Assembly (NCBI RefSeq): GCF_004361885.1
Contig: NZ_SNWH01000009.1
Location: 1 to 64,000 of the forward strand
Reading direction: 5' to 3'
DNA from: Halomonas ventosae
GTDB taxonomy: Bacteria; Pseudomonadota; Gammaproteobacteria; Pseudomonadales; Halomonadaceae
Length of the DNA: 64,000 nt
The position numbers were made by a program, and so were the translations under genes. The notes beneath the pieces were generated by a model. That model ran no database searches and was not told the DNA's origin. It saw only the letters and a program-made list of their open reading frames with translations. This document shows, piece by piece, positions 47,849-56,845 of the stretch (its first letter is position 1; every line of letters starts with the position of its first letter).

Positions 47849-48481
47849 ATGAGCGCCTCGCCCTTTCCTATCTTTTGTCGAATGACCTTGCTTGCTTTAC
47901 CGGCCGCGATTGCCACCATCGGCCTCGCCCAGGCGGATGGTAAGAGCGCCAGTGCCGTCTTCGCCGGCGGCTGTTTTTGGTGCATGGAGCAAGCCTTCGA
48001 CAAGGTCGAAGGGGTACTGGCGACCACCTCCGGCTACAGCGGTGGCCATACCGAAAACCCGACCTATGACCAGGTGGCAGCCGGCGGCACCGGCCATGCC
48101 GAGGTGGTCAAGGTCGACTACAACCCCAAGCAGGTGGATTACGAAACCCTGCTGCACGTGTTCTGGCGCAACATCGACCCGTTCGCCGAAAACCGCCAGT
48201 TCTGCGACCAGGGTTCCTCGTACCGCAGCGCCATCTTCCCCATGAACGAGGAGCAGCAGGCGAAGGCCGAGGCCAGCCGGGAGGCCATTGCCGAACGCTT
48301 CGATCAGCCCATCGCCACCGAGATCACCGATTTCGAGGCCTTCTACCCGGCCGAGGCCTATCACCAGGACTACTACCTCGAAAACCCGGTGCGCTATCGC
48401 TTCTACAAATCGGCCTGTGACCGCGTCGAACGCCTCGAGGAGATCTGGGGCGACGAGGCCGGCGCCAGCGCAGCGCCCTGA
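47849..48481 (+). CDS. msrA: Peptide-methionine (S)-S-oxide reductase, predicted exported
   Basis: Reduces the S-epimer of methionine sulfoxide. The 210-residue protein carries an N-terminal hydrophobic segment ending GLAQA (cleavage near residue 29), unlike cytosolic MsrA, so it likely acts in the periplasm. The nucleophile is C42 in GGCFWC; VEGVLATTSGYSGG, EVVKVDYNP and EAYHQDYY are intact; resolving Cys in FYKSACDRV near the end. GGAGCCC precedes the start. The last 79 bases overlap the convergent MFS gene. Confidence 0.93.
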   Translation: MSASPFPIFCRMTLLALPAAIATIGLAQADGKSASAVFAGGCFWCMEQAFDKVEGVLATTSGYSGGHTENPTYDQVAAGGTGHAEVVKVDYNPKQVDYETLLHVFWRNIDPFAENRQFCDQGSSYRSAIFPMNEEQQAKAEASREAIAERFDQPIATEITDFEAFYPAEAYHQDYYLENPVRYRFYKSACDRVERLEEIWGDEAGASAAP

Positions 48482-49662
48482 TCCTCACGGCGCTCACGTC
48501 GCCACAGCCAGCCGGCCAGTGCCAGGGTTATCGCCAGCATCAGCCAGGAGGCAAGCGCCACTCCCTTCCAGCCAGCGGCTCGCCAGAACGGCTCCATCCA
48601 GAAGCCGCCTAGACTGGCGCCACTATAGTAGAACACCAGGTAGAGGGCCGAAGCGCTGCCCCGTGCCGAGCGCGCATGGCGTCCCACCCAACTCGAGGCC
48701 ATCGAGTGGGCCAAAAAGAAGCCGAAGGCATTGACGGTCAGCCCGGTGATGATCCAGCCAAGCGATTCGGTCAGGGTTACCGCCGTGCCACCGATCAGGA
48801 TCAGAACCCCCAGCATCATGCATGCCGGCTGCGACCAGCGGGTGGCCAGCCGGCCGGAGAGCGACGAACCGAGGGTGCCGCCCAGGTAGGTCAAAAAGAT
48901 CAGCCCGAGCACTCGGGTACCCAATTCGAAGGGAGTGTCGGCCAACCGGAAGGTGATGTAGCTGTACTGATTGATGAAGATCAGGAAGTTGAGCCCTCCG
49001 ATCAGGTAGGCGACAAGCAGTAGCGGATTACGCAGGTGGCCACCAAGGTCAGCCAGGGCATCGCGCAGTTTGAAGGGCCTTGGCGTAAAGGCACTGGCGG
49101 CGGGCAGCAGTTTCCAGAACAACGCCAGCCCTACCAGCGTCATGACCCCTACCGTCAGGAAGCTGGCAGGGGTTCCGCCGGCCTCAGCCACGGCGCCACC
49201 CACCACCCTGCCACTGATGCCGCCCAGGGAGTTGGCGCCGATATATAGCCCCACCGCCGAGAGTAGGGCCGGGCGCTCGAACTCGTCACCCATCCAGGCG
49301 ATCGCCACCGCCGGCAGCCCACCCAGCACAAAGCCCTGCAGGGCGCGCATCGCCAGCAGCGTCTCGAAATTCGGCGCGAACGCTAGCCCCAGCGAGAGCA
49401 GCCCTGACGCCAGCAGGGTCAGACGCATGATGGCGCCCCGACCGATGGCATCCGAGAGTGGGCCAAACACCAGCAGCGAGGCGGCCAGCGCCAGCGTGGC
49501 GACCGACATCACCAGGCTGATGCCCAGGGTCGAGACCTCGAAGGTCTCGCGCAGCGCCGGCAGCAGGGGCTGGGGCGCATAGAGGTTAATAAAGACCAGA
49601 AAGGAACCCAGACACAGGGCCAGGGTAGCGCGCCACCAGGCGCGGGTATGTGCGGCGATCAT
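48403..49662 (-). CDS. MFS transporter (YnfM/Bcr-like)
   Basis: A 419-residue major facilitator with 12 predicted transmembrane helices. LSDAIGRGAIMR (about residues 69-80) is the loop 2-3 signature, and the halves are related. INLYAPQPLLPALRETFEVS is typical of the YnfM group, whose substrates are mostly unknown. GGAGGACACC precedes ATG 49662. The hydrophilic C-terminal 20 residues are encoded opposite the msrA 3' end (79-base overlap). Confidence 0.9.
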   Translation of the reverse strand: MIAAHTRAWWRATLALCLGSFLVFINLYAPQPLLPALRETFEVSTLGISLVMSVATLALAASLLVFGPLSDAIGRGAIMRLTLLASGLLSLGLAFAPNFETLLAMRALQGFVLGGLPAVAIAWMGDEFERPALLSAVGLYIGANSLGGISGRVVGGAVAEAGGTPASFLTVGVMTLVGLALFWKLLPAASAFTPRPFKLRDALADLGGHLRNPLLLVAYLIGGLNFLIFINQYSYITFRLADTPFELGTRVLGLIFLTYLGGTLGSSLSGRLATRWSQPACMMLGVLILIGGTAVTLTESLGWIITGLTVNAFGFFLAHSMASSWVGRHARSARGSASALYLVFYYSGASLGGFWMEPFWRAAGWKGVALASWLMLAITLALAGWLWRRERREDQGAALAPASSPQISSRRSTRSQADL

Positions 49663-49783
49663 GGTGTCCTCCGATGTGGCCGGCCATGAGCCATCGGCAA
49701 GCCTGTTAAGCCAGAAGGAGCTTCCAGATCATCACCCGTTGGCTGCCGCGCGACGCCTGGCGCAGGCAAGGATGCGCCTGGCC

Positions 49784-50422
49784 TCAGCCCTCGCCAGTCT
49801 CGCCCCGACGCCGGGACAGCAGAACCGGCTCCAGGGTACGCCTGGCCTGCCAGAAGTGACGCTGCCAATAGCGATTGTCGAGATTTGACATCATCACGCC
49901 CCGCGAGGTGGAGGCATGCAGGAAGCGTCCTTCGCCGACATAGATACCCACGTGGCGGTAACCCCCCCGAGAACGGAAAAACACCAGATCGCCAGGGCGC
50001 AGCGCATTACGCTTGATCTTGAGGCCGGCATGCACCTGCTGCTCGGTGGTCCTCGGCAGGTCCAGGCGAAAGGTGTCGCTGAAGATGTTTTGCACCAGGG
50101 CCGAACAATCAATCCCGCGCCGGCTACTGCCGCCCAGCCGGTAGGGTGTGCCAGCCCAACGCTCATGCTGGGCCAGCAGGGCCAGGCGGATCAACCTGGG
50201 CGGTGGGTTGTGCAGGGCGCGAACTGCCAAAATGGGATTGTCCCCGGGGGCCATCGGGGGATCGGCGGGCAACCCTGGCAGGTTCCGGGCAAAGTAGCCA
50301 CCGCGGGCTTGCTGATCGACACCGCTCGAGGCGGCGCAGCCGGCCAGCATGGTCAAGGTGACACCCGTGGCGGTGATATGACACAAGCGTTTGACCAACA
50401 TCCCGCGACGACCTCGTTCCAT
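49784..50422 (-). CDS. NlpC/P60 (C40) peptidase lipoprotein
   Basis: A 212-residue lipoprotein precursor: basic N-terminus, hydrophobic core and lipobox LAGC with Cys29, then a linker to about 80 and the NlpC/P60 domain with C106 (GIDCSALVQ), H157 (YRHVGIYVG) and H169 (FLHAS) as catalytic triad. Such enzymes cut gamma-D-Glu to mDAP or mDAP-mDAP bonds in peptidoglycan; MepS and NlpC are relatives. Located in the outer membrane or periplasm by inference. ATG 50422 (or 50398) gives the best signal peptide; the frame opens at 50458. Confidence 0.9.
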   Translation of the reverse strand: MERGRRGMLVKRLCHITATGVTLTMLAGCAASSGVDQQARGGYFARNLPGLPADPPMAPGDNPILAVRALHNPPPRLIRLALLAQHERWAGTPYRLGGSSRRGIDCSALVQNIFSDTFRLDLPRTTEQQVHAGLKIKRNALRPGDLVFFRSRGGYRHVGIYVGEGRFLHASTSRGVMMSNLDNRYWQRHFWQARRTLEPVLLSRRRGETGEG

Positions 50423-50619
50423 GAGTCCCCCCTTGAACAGCGACGCTGTGCATCGCATGTTCCCGAGGGTGTCGCTGTGGCAGTGCTAACGGAAACTGGC
50501 CGGCTGCACTGCCAAAGCGGCCTGTCGGCGACTCGCTGCCTGGTAAAGACTCCCGACAGGAGGAGCCATGTCATCAATGAGGTTGACTATAAACCATTCT
50601 TTTCGGGCAAGGCGAGCGC

Positions 50620-53085
50620 TCAGTGCAGGCTACGACTGTCGCCCGGCAACGTATCGATGTGCAATGGCGCCCAGTGCCGCGGCCTCGACCCGGGAAAGTC
50701 GAGGCTGGCCCAGGCCCCGGCCAGCGGCGGAGCGCCTGCGAGCCAGGCCACCAGCGCCTGGCGAAAGCCAGCTAGGAAGCTCTCGCGCTCCGGCGTCTCG
50801 CCCATGAAGAAAGAGAAGCCAGCATGCAGGCCGCGGGCATACGCTTCCCAGCCCGCATAGTGCTCGCCGGCCAGCGCATGGGCTCGCCCGAGCAGCTCCA
50901 GGAACACCGCTTCGTCGAGCCAGCCCAGCTGGCGGCCGGCAATGGCCAGGTCCACGGCCTGGGCGATATCCCAGGCGGCCAGATCGACCTCGTTGCAGCC
51001 GTCCTCATTATCCCTGACCCGCTGCAGGCGCAGCAGATGAGCGCCCTCTTCCTCATTGCAGGCGCCGCTCTCCAGGGTGGCGATCTCCGAGGCCAGCCGC
51101 CCGGGGTTAAGCGTGTAGGGGGCATAGGTAATCTGGTACTCCTGACGATCGCCGACCTCGATCAGGTACTCGAGGAACTCAGCCAGCTCCGCCGCCCCAT
51201 GAAGGGCATAATGGCCATCGACCCAGTCACGGATGGCCGCGCATTCGCGTTCGCTCTCCGGCTGCGGCAGGCTCCAGGCCGGGCTGTTGAGCGGGCCAAC
51301 CAGCGCCATCGCGGTGAAGTCGGCAAGCGTCGGCCGCGGGCCGGGCTCGCGCCAAGCCCCGCCGCGCCAGTCGAGCCAGTAGAAAAGACTCCCGGGGTCC
51401 TCCAGGTGCCAGCGGATCTCGGCGACCATCGGGGGCTGGTCGGGCTCGGGCAACAGGCTTTCCCAGTGGGCCCAGGCCTGTAGCAGGCGACGGGCATTGG
51501 CATAGAAGCGACACAGCGAGCCCTGCAGATCCTCGGCCAGTCTCGCCAGCCGGGTTGGGTCGAAATCCCCACTGTCCATGGCCATCTGCAGATGGAAGGC
51601 AAATTTCTCGGCCATGTGGATGGTCGCGGCATGCCGGCTCGCCTGCTTGAGAGCGTCTCGGCTCGCCAGCGCCTCCGCGGGCGGCGAGCCGAAGGGGGTC
51701 GCGGCCGGCGGCAGGGCACCATGGGCGGCATCCGCCGCCAGCTGGTTGAGGTGGTGGGCCTGGGCCGGCAGCCAGTAGCGGGACAGGGCCTCGACCCCTT
51801 CGTCGGCATGCAGGTCGAGGGTCTCGACCAGGTAGCGGCGCGCCTCCTCGCGGCGCGCCCGCGCCAACTCAGGCACCAGCCCCTGGCGGGCGGCGAACTC
51901 GGGCTCGCGCACTGCGGCCAGTGCCAGCGTCCAGTGGCGGGGATCGCCCCGCCAGGCCCGCAGCGCGATACGCGAGGCGTCGAGGGCCGTCTCGGGAATA
52001 AGCCCCTGCAGCGCCGGACGCCAGGGACTCACCGGCGAGTGCAGCAGTAGCGCCCAATCAGCCTGGAGGGCAGGCAGCAGGTTGCGACCTTCGAACAAGC
52101 TGCGACCACGCTGGTAGGCCCGCGCCATGGCGGGCCAGTCGCTGTAGCGGCGCAGTGCCAGGTCGGCACCATGGGTAGCGAAGTCACGGGCCTCCTGCAC
52201 GTCCAGCCAGCCCAGACAGGCGCCGGCCCAGGCCAGGTCGATCAGCCGCAGCCAGTCCCAGGCGGCCCACTCCAGCGGCTCGCCCTGATCCAGAAAGTCC
52301 AGCAGCACCCGGCCGAAGCCGCGCTCGTCCCCGACCAGGGCCTCCCACCACTGCCGGCGGACCTCGCCGTCGGCCTCGAGCAGCCGCCCCGCCTCTAGGT
52401 CCCAGGCCTGGCGGTCGCCCTGGGAGGCCAGCCACAGCAGGCTGCGCACCAGATCCTCGCGGCAGCTGATCTGCCAGGCCTCCTCCAGCCAGCCCGCCAA
52501 CCCCTGCCAGTCGTGCGGCCCGGCGGGCAGTTCGACGACCGGTGAGAAGGCAGCGCGCAGCCGCCAGACCTGATCCTCCGACGGCGTCGGCCAGAGCGCC
52601 GGCGGCGTGTCGTGGCTCGCCAGCCACTCCTGCAGCATCTCCCAGGTGACCCCCTCCCCGTCGTGCTCCAGGGCCGAGAGGGCCTCACAGGCCTCGAAAA
52701 AGCCGTCGTCGCCGCGCACCCAGCCCTCGTCGCTGCGGGCACGCAGCAGCGCCGAGAGCCAGGCATCGAGGCTGGCATGACGCGCGCTGATCTCCTCGGC
52801 CAGCCGTTGGGCCCAGGCGCGGGCACGGACCTCGCTGAGCCAGCCCGCGGCGCCGCCCAGGGCGATCGCCTCCAGGCCGGCCAGCAGCCTGGCCGGATCG
52901 ACGCTGTTGCCGCTGGTACCTAAGGCTTCCAGCAGACACCAGCCCAGCTCGCCGCGGTCGGTCACCCCAAGCACGGCCAGCCGCTCGACGGCCATCTCGG
53001 CCTCGACCGACAGCGGATCGGGCGTAAAGACCCAATCGCACAGTACCAGCTGCTGGGCCCACCAGGCATTCAGGGGATCGACCAA
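50620..53085 (-). CDS. Large protein with two DUF1266 domains, uncharacterised
   Basis: An 821-residue soluble protein, Trp- and Ala-rich, with no signal peptide or transmembrane helix. Two copies of the DUF1266 motif are visible: AWDWLRLIDLAWAGACLGWLD with YSDWPAMARAYQRGR near residues 272-330, and AWDIAQAVDLAIAGRQLGWLD with YAGWEAYARGLHAGFSFF near 702-760. E. coli YbeR and YbeU carry single copies; no activity is known. The start appears to be TTG 53085, 4 bases after GAGGTGA. Base composition resembles its neighbours. It stands alone between the NlpC/P60 gene and the gabD relic. Confidence 0.75.
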   Translation of the reverse strand: MVDPLNAWWAQQLVLCDWVFTPDPLSVEAEMAVERLAVLGVTDRGELGWCLLEALGTSGNSVDPARLLAGLEAIALGGAAGWLSEVRARAWAQRLAEEISARHASLDAWLSALLRARSDEGWVRGDDGFFEACEALSALEHDGEGVTWEMLQEWLASHDTPPALWPTPSEDQVWRLRAAFSPVVELPAGPHDWQGLAGWLEEAWQISCREDLVRSLLWLASQGDRQAWDLEAGRLLEADGEVRRQWWEALVGDERGFGRVLLDFLDQGEPLEWAAWDWLRLIDLAWAGACLGWLDVQEARDFATHGADLALRRYSDWPAMARAYQRGRSLFEGRNLLPALQADWALLLHSPVSPWRPALQGLIPETALDASRIALRAWRGDPRHWTLALAAVREPEFAARQGLVPELARARREEARRYLVETLDLHADEGVEALSRYWLPAQAHHLNQLAADAAHGALPPAATPFGSPPAEALASRDALKQASRHAATIHMAEKFAFHLQMAMDSGDFDPTRLARLAEDLQGSLCRFYANARRLLQAWAHWESLLPEPDQPPMVAEIRWHLEDPGSLFYWLDWRGGAWREPGPRPTLADFTAMALVGPLNSPAWSLPQPESERECAAIRDWVDGHYALHGAAELAEFLEYLIEVGDRQEYQITYAPYTLNPGRLASEIATLESGACNEEEGAHLLRLQRVRDNEDGCNEVDLAAWDIAQAVDLAIAGRQLGWLDEAVFLELLGRAHALAGEHYAGWEAYARGLHAGFSFFMGETPERESFLAGFRQALVAWLAGAPPLAGAWASLDFPGSRPRHWAPLHIDTLPGDSRSLH

Positions 53086-53166
53086 GGCTCACCTCGCCAT
53101 AACACCGGAACAAGGAAGAAGCCGCATACTGCGACAACTCGGCGCCCTAGTGTAGCGGAAAGCGTT

Positions 53167-53552
53167 GCCGACGCCGATGACCGAGTGGCCAAGCGCGTCC
53201 TTCCAGCCGACGATCATCACCGACGTGGCCGAGGCGACACAGCCCCCGAGGAGACCCTGGGTCCCCTGGCGCCAGGGGACCGCTTCGAGAGCGAGAAAGA
53301 GGCCATCGCCATGGCCAACGCCAGCGAATTGTCTCTTGCCGACTACTTCTTCCATGCCCGCGACGATCGGCGGATCGGGCATGTCATGGAGGGGCTGGAG
53401 TATGGCATGGTGAGAGAGGGAATGAAGGCATCCTCTCCACCGAGCTGGCACCCTTCGGTGAGGCCAAGGAGTCGGGGCCAGGACGCGATGGGGCGCGCCA
53501 CGGCCTGGACGAGTAAACTGAACTAAAATACGTCTGCGTCGGCGGTCTGTGA
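53167..53552 (+). pseudogene. gabD: gabD relic (succinate-semialdehyde dehydrogenase C-terminal part)
   Basis: Pieces of a GabD-type aldehyde dehydrogenase are spread over three frames: [16 protein letters not shown] (53190-53240), [26 protein letters not shown] and [23 protein letters not shown] (up to about 53412), then [28 protein letters not shown] (about 53430-53514), an in-frame TAA, and TELKYVCVGGL before a terminal TGA at 53550-53552. Real GabD enzymes end in exactly this order. At least two frameshifts and a stop, plus missing N-terminal three-quarters, make it non-functional. It ends 34 bases before intact gabT, its usual operon partner. Confidence 0.88.
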
Positions 53553-53586
53553 TCGCCCGCAACGTCTTACCAAGGAGGCAGGATCC

Positions 53587-54885
53587 ATGAACAACGCACA
53601 GCTTAATGAACTCAAGCAGCGCTACGTGGCCAGCGGCGCGGCGAGCCCGGCCACCCAGTTTGCCGACCGTGCCGAGAACGCCGTGGTGTGGGACGCCGAC
53701 GGCACTCGCATCATCGATTTCGCCGGCGGCATCGGCGTGCTCAACATCGGCCACCGCCACCCCAAGGTGGTCCAGGCGGTCAAGGACCAGCTCGACAAGG
53801 TGATGCACACCTGCCAGACCGTGATGCCCTATGAGGGCTACGTGAAGGTAGCCGAGAAGCTCAGCCAGGTCACCCCGGTGCGCGGCCATGCCAAGGTGAT
53901 GCTGGCCAACTCCGGCGCCGAGGCGCTGGAGAACGCCGTCAAGATCGCGCGTGCCGCCACCGGCAAGAACAACGTGATCTGCTTCGACGGCGGCTACCAT
54001 GGCCGCACCTTCATGACCATGGCCATGAACGGCAAGGTCGCGCCCTACGCCACCGACTTCGGCTCCATGCCGGGTAATGTCTTCCGCGCCCCCTACCCGG
54101 TACCCTATCACGGCGTCAGCGAAGATGAGGCCCTGCGTGGCCTGAAGATGGCGCTCAAGACCGACGCCAACCCCAAGGACACCGCCGCCATCGTGATCGA
54201 GCCGGTGCTCGGCGAAGGTGGCTTCTATCCGGCGCCGGCGAGCTTCCTAAAGGCGATCCGCGAGATCTGTGACGAACATGGCATGCTGATGATCGTCGAC
54301 GAAGTGCAATCCGGCTTCGGGCGCACCGGCAAGCTGTTCGCCATCGAGCACAGCGGCGTCGAGCCCGACATCATCACCATGGCCAAGAGCATGGCCGACG
54401 GCATGCCAATCTCCGCGGTGGTGGGTACCGACAAGCACATGGATGCCTCCGGCCCCAACTCCCTGGGCGGCACCTACACCGGCAGCCCGGTCTCCTGCGC
54501 TGCCACCCTGGCCGTGCTGGAGGTCTTCGAGCAGGAGAACATCCTCGAGAAGAGCCAGGCGCTCGGCGACAAGCTGGCTAAGCGCTTCGCCCAGTGGCAG
54601 CAGCAGTTCGACTGCGTCGACAACGGCCGCAACATGGGCGCCATGGCGGCCATCGACCTGGTCACCGACAAGGCCAACCACACCCCGGACGCCGATCTGG
54701 CCGGCGCGCTGTGCAAGAAGGCCCGCGAAAAAGGGCTGATCCTGCTCTCCTGCGGCCTCTACGGCAACACCATCCGCTTCCTGATGCCGGTTACCATCGA
54801 GGATGAGATCCTCGAGGAAGGCCTCGCCATCGTCGAGGAGTCTCTCAAGGAGCTGGTCGGCAGCAAGAGCACCGCCACCGCCTGA
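53587..54885 (+). CDS. gabT: 4-aminobutyrate--2-oxoglutarate transaminase
   Basis: PLP-dependent class III aminotransferase converting GABA and 2-oxoglutarate to succinate semialdehyde and glutamate. The 432 residues are full length: NSGAEALENAVKIAR (109-122) for PLP phosphate, GGYHGRTFMTMAMNGK, VDEVQSGFGRTG with the PLP-contacting Asp, and the Schiff-base K267 in IITMAKSMADGMP. CAAGGAGGCAGGATCC precedes ATG 53587. Its product needs a semialdehyde dehydrogenase; the adjacent gabD is a relic, so that enzyme must be encoded elsewhere. Confidence 0.95.
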   Translation: MNNAQLNELKQRYVASGAASPATQFADRAENAVVWDADGTRIIDFAGGIGVLNIGHRHPKVVQAVKDQLDKVMHTCQTVMPYEGYVKVAEKLSQVTPVRGHAKVMLANSGAEALENAVKIARAATGKNNVICFDGGYHGRTFMTMAMNGKVAPYATDFGSMPGNVFRAPYPVPYHGVSEDEALRGLKMALKTDANPKDTAAIVIEPVLGEGGFYPAPASFLKAIREICDEHGMLMIVDEVQSGFGRTGKLFAIEHSGVEPDIITMAKSMADGMPISAVVGTDKHMDASGPNSLGGTYTGSPVSCAATLAVLEVFEQENILEKSQALGDKLAKRFAQWQQQFDCVDNGRNMGAMAAIDLVTDKANHTPDADLAGALCKKAREKGLILLSCGLYGNTIRFLMPVTIEDEILEEGLAIVEESLKELVGSKSTATA

Positions 54886-54917
54886 CCGAGCACGACCGGT
54901 AACGGAGCACGACCTAG

Positions 54918-54941
54918 CGCCCGGCTGGAGACAGCCGGGCG
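54918..54941 (+). terminator. Terminator-like hairpin after gabT
   Basis: CGCCCGGCT-ggagac-AGCCGGGCG, 9-bp stem, 33 bases after the gabT stop; no T-run follows, so termination is probable rather than certain. Confidence 0.6.
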
Positions 54942-55048
54942 TGGGTATAGATGCCTAGTGGCGTTGACGCCATGCGACTGAAATCCTGCTATGGTCGCTG
55001 CCTGCCGCTCGGTCCTTCTCTGCTCGCTCGCCCATCGGAAATGGCGCC

Positions 55049-55663
55049 ATGATTCTTCGCACCCTCTCCCTGCTGCGCTCCCTGCAGGGCGCTCATCATA
55101 CGGTCAGCGATGCCCAGTCGCGCATCCAGCAGGCCTGCGACTACCGCTGGCTGCGACGCCAAATGCGCCACGCGGTGATCGCTGCCCGACAGGCCTCGCT
55201 GGCCGACGGGACCCCCGCCGTCTCGGTCGTCGTGCCCTTCGTGGCCACCCCTGCGCGGCGCCGCGGGGGCCGCTGGCCACAAGACCCCGACGAACGGGAG
55301 CGCTGCTTCGTGGAGGGAGCCCATGCCTGCCGGGCCGCCGGGGCCCCGGGCTACCGCAAGCTGGAGAGCCTCTCCCAGGGGCTGGCCCAGGGGGGCATGG
55401 CCGTATTGAAGGATGCGGCACGCTTCCAGTACCTACTCGACCAACAGGCCCTGCGGCTCACCTGGCGACGCTCGGGCAGCCTGCCGAACGATCTCGCCCG
55501 GCAGCTCGGCCAGCGCCTGTGCGACGACGATGCCGAGCGTCACGGCCTCTTCCTGCTGACTCTGAAGGTGCCCGCCTCGCCACCCTCAGGCAGTCTCGAG
55601 GGTGCCTGGCTGGATAACTGCCTGGATCGTTACCGGCGCATCCTGCCGACATCTTCTGGCTGA
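55049..55663 (+). CDS. Hypothetical protein, 204 residues
   Basis: Not recognised. The product is basic (RWLRRQMRHAV, ATPARRRGGRW), with no transmembrane segment or signal peptide; it has a helical N-terminus, a short VVVPFVAT strand and a C-terminal third ending AWLDNCLDRYRRILP. An overlapping frame (54991-55617) is also open but is Arg/Pro/Ala-rich and shadow-like. The proposed frame has a better composition. The ribosome binding site is weak. No neighbour suggests a function. Confidence 0.55.
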   Translation: MILRTLSLLRSLQGAHHTVSDAQSRIQQACDYRWLRRQMRHAVIAARQASLADGTPAVSVVVPFVATPARRRGGRWPQDPDERERCFVEGAHACRAAGAPGYRKLESLSQGLAQGGMAVLKDAARFQYLLDQQALRLTWRRSGSLPNDLARQLGQRLCDDDAERHGLFLLTLKVPASPPSGSLEGAWLDNCLDRYRRILPTSSG

Positions 55664-55681
55664 ACCGCCAATCGCCGCACG

Positions 55682-56746
55682 CTAGTCGCGCTCCGCGGCC
55701 AGGTAGCGGGCCATCTCGTCGGAGGGGATCCGACGCCCGGCGATGTAGAAGACCTCGTCACCCGCCGCCAGCAGCAGCTCGTCGTCAGGGTTGAGCACTG
55801 GATGCGGTTGTGCGGCCTGCCGGATCGCGATCAGCGAGGCCCGGCACTGGCGGCGCAGGCGCCTCGATACCCGTTCGACGCTGAGCGGAAGCGACGGCCC
55901 CGCGAGGCGGGTCGAGTACTGGGTCTGCGCCTGGTCAGCATCGACGAGCAGGCGCATGACCTCCTCGCTGCCAGGGTCGAGGGCGGCCTTGACCAGCATC
56001 TTCTGGTGCAGGGAGGGAATCACGTTCACCTTGGGGCAGTGAGTCTCGAGCAAACGCCCCACCATCTGGTTCTTCACGTAGGCGGTGATCCGACAGCGCT
56101 GATCGACGAGGGCGGAGAGATGCATGCAGACCAGGTTGGTCTCGCTGTCGTCCTCGACGTCGACCACCACCAGCGAGGCGTCCCTTGCCGAGGCGCGCTC
56201 ATAGAGCGTCTCGTCCGACAGGGAGGCGGCCCGGAAGTACTCTACTCCCTGTTCGAGGAAGGGATTGCGCGTCGGGGCGTTGGCATCCACGCAGAGCGCC
56301 ACCACTTGCCCGGGCCGCGCCTCCTCGCGGACCTGCCCGACCAGGGATTCGGTGTAGGCATTAAAGCCGACGATAACGATATGGTCCTTCTGCACGATCG
56401 ATTGCTCCCCGTTGAGGCGCCGGGTGAACTGCGAGATCACCAGGGCGGAGGCCTTGCCCAGCAGGGTGGCAAACAGGCCGATGCCCACCGGAACAATGAA
56501 GAACACGACCATCAGCTGCCCGCCTTCGGTCACGGGGGAGTAGTCCCCATAGCCGACGGTGGAGATGGTGACGATCATGTAGTAGAGAAAGGTGGTCGGC
56601 GAGTCGATCAGGGCCGTCTCGCCGGTCAGCGTCAGGCCGAGCCAGGCGAGCAGCAGGTAGGCAACCAGCAACAGACCCAGCACCCCCCAGCCCATGTCGG
56701 CCACGCCGCGAATGAGTACCGCGCCGAATCGCTTCAGTACATCCAT
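55682..56746 (-). CDS. Kch/MthK-like ion channel with RCK (TrkA-N) domain
   Basis: A 354-residue potassium-type channel: TM1 at about 20-41, pore helix plus selectivity filter TVGYGD (63-68), TM2 at about 77-98, then a Rossmann RCK domain beginning DHIVIVGFN (121-129) and a C-terminal TrkA-C-like region (PDDELLLAAGDEVFYIAG). The filter predicts potassium conduction; gating ligand unknown (the usual GxGxxG is reduced to GFNAYTE). In a halophile it may help osmotic ion balance, which is inference. Confidence 0.9.
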   Translation of the reverse strand: MDVLKRFGAVLIRGVADMGWGVLGLLLVAYLLLAWLGLTLTGETALIDSPTTFLYYMIVTISTVGYGDYSPVTEGGQLMVVFFIVPVGIGLFATLLGKASALVISQFTRRLNGEQSIVQKDHIVIVGFNAYTESLVGQVREEARPGQVVALCVDANAPTRNPFLEQGVEYFRAASLSDETLYERASARDASLVVVDVEDDSETNLVCMHLSALVDQRCRITAYVKNQMVGRLLETHCPKVNVIPSLHQKMLVKAALDPGSEEVMRLLVDADQAQTQYSTRLAGPSLPLSVERVSRRLRRQCRASLIAIRQAAQPHPVLNPDDELLLAAGDEVFYIAGRRIPSDEMARYLAAERD

Positions 56747-56798
56747 GGGTTTTCCTTGATACGGCCTGGCCAGGCCGATGGCGAGGCGACAGGCAAAA

Positions 56799-56833
56799 CA
56801 CCCTCGCCCTGGCCGCTTGCTGGAGCGAGGGTG
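56799..56833 (-). terminator. Rho-independent terminator of the glsB-type gene
   Basis: On the minus strand CACCCTCGC ... GCGAGGGTG is followed by TTTTGCC, 13 bases after the stop. Confidence 0.85.
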
Positions 56834-56845
56834 CGTTGCGGCGCG

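Noticed and set aside
53089..54111. 340-residue minus-strand open frame covering gabD relic and start of gabT
   Set aside because: Antisense to gabT and to the gabD relic; no homology in this frame.
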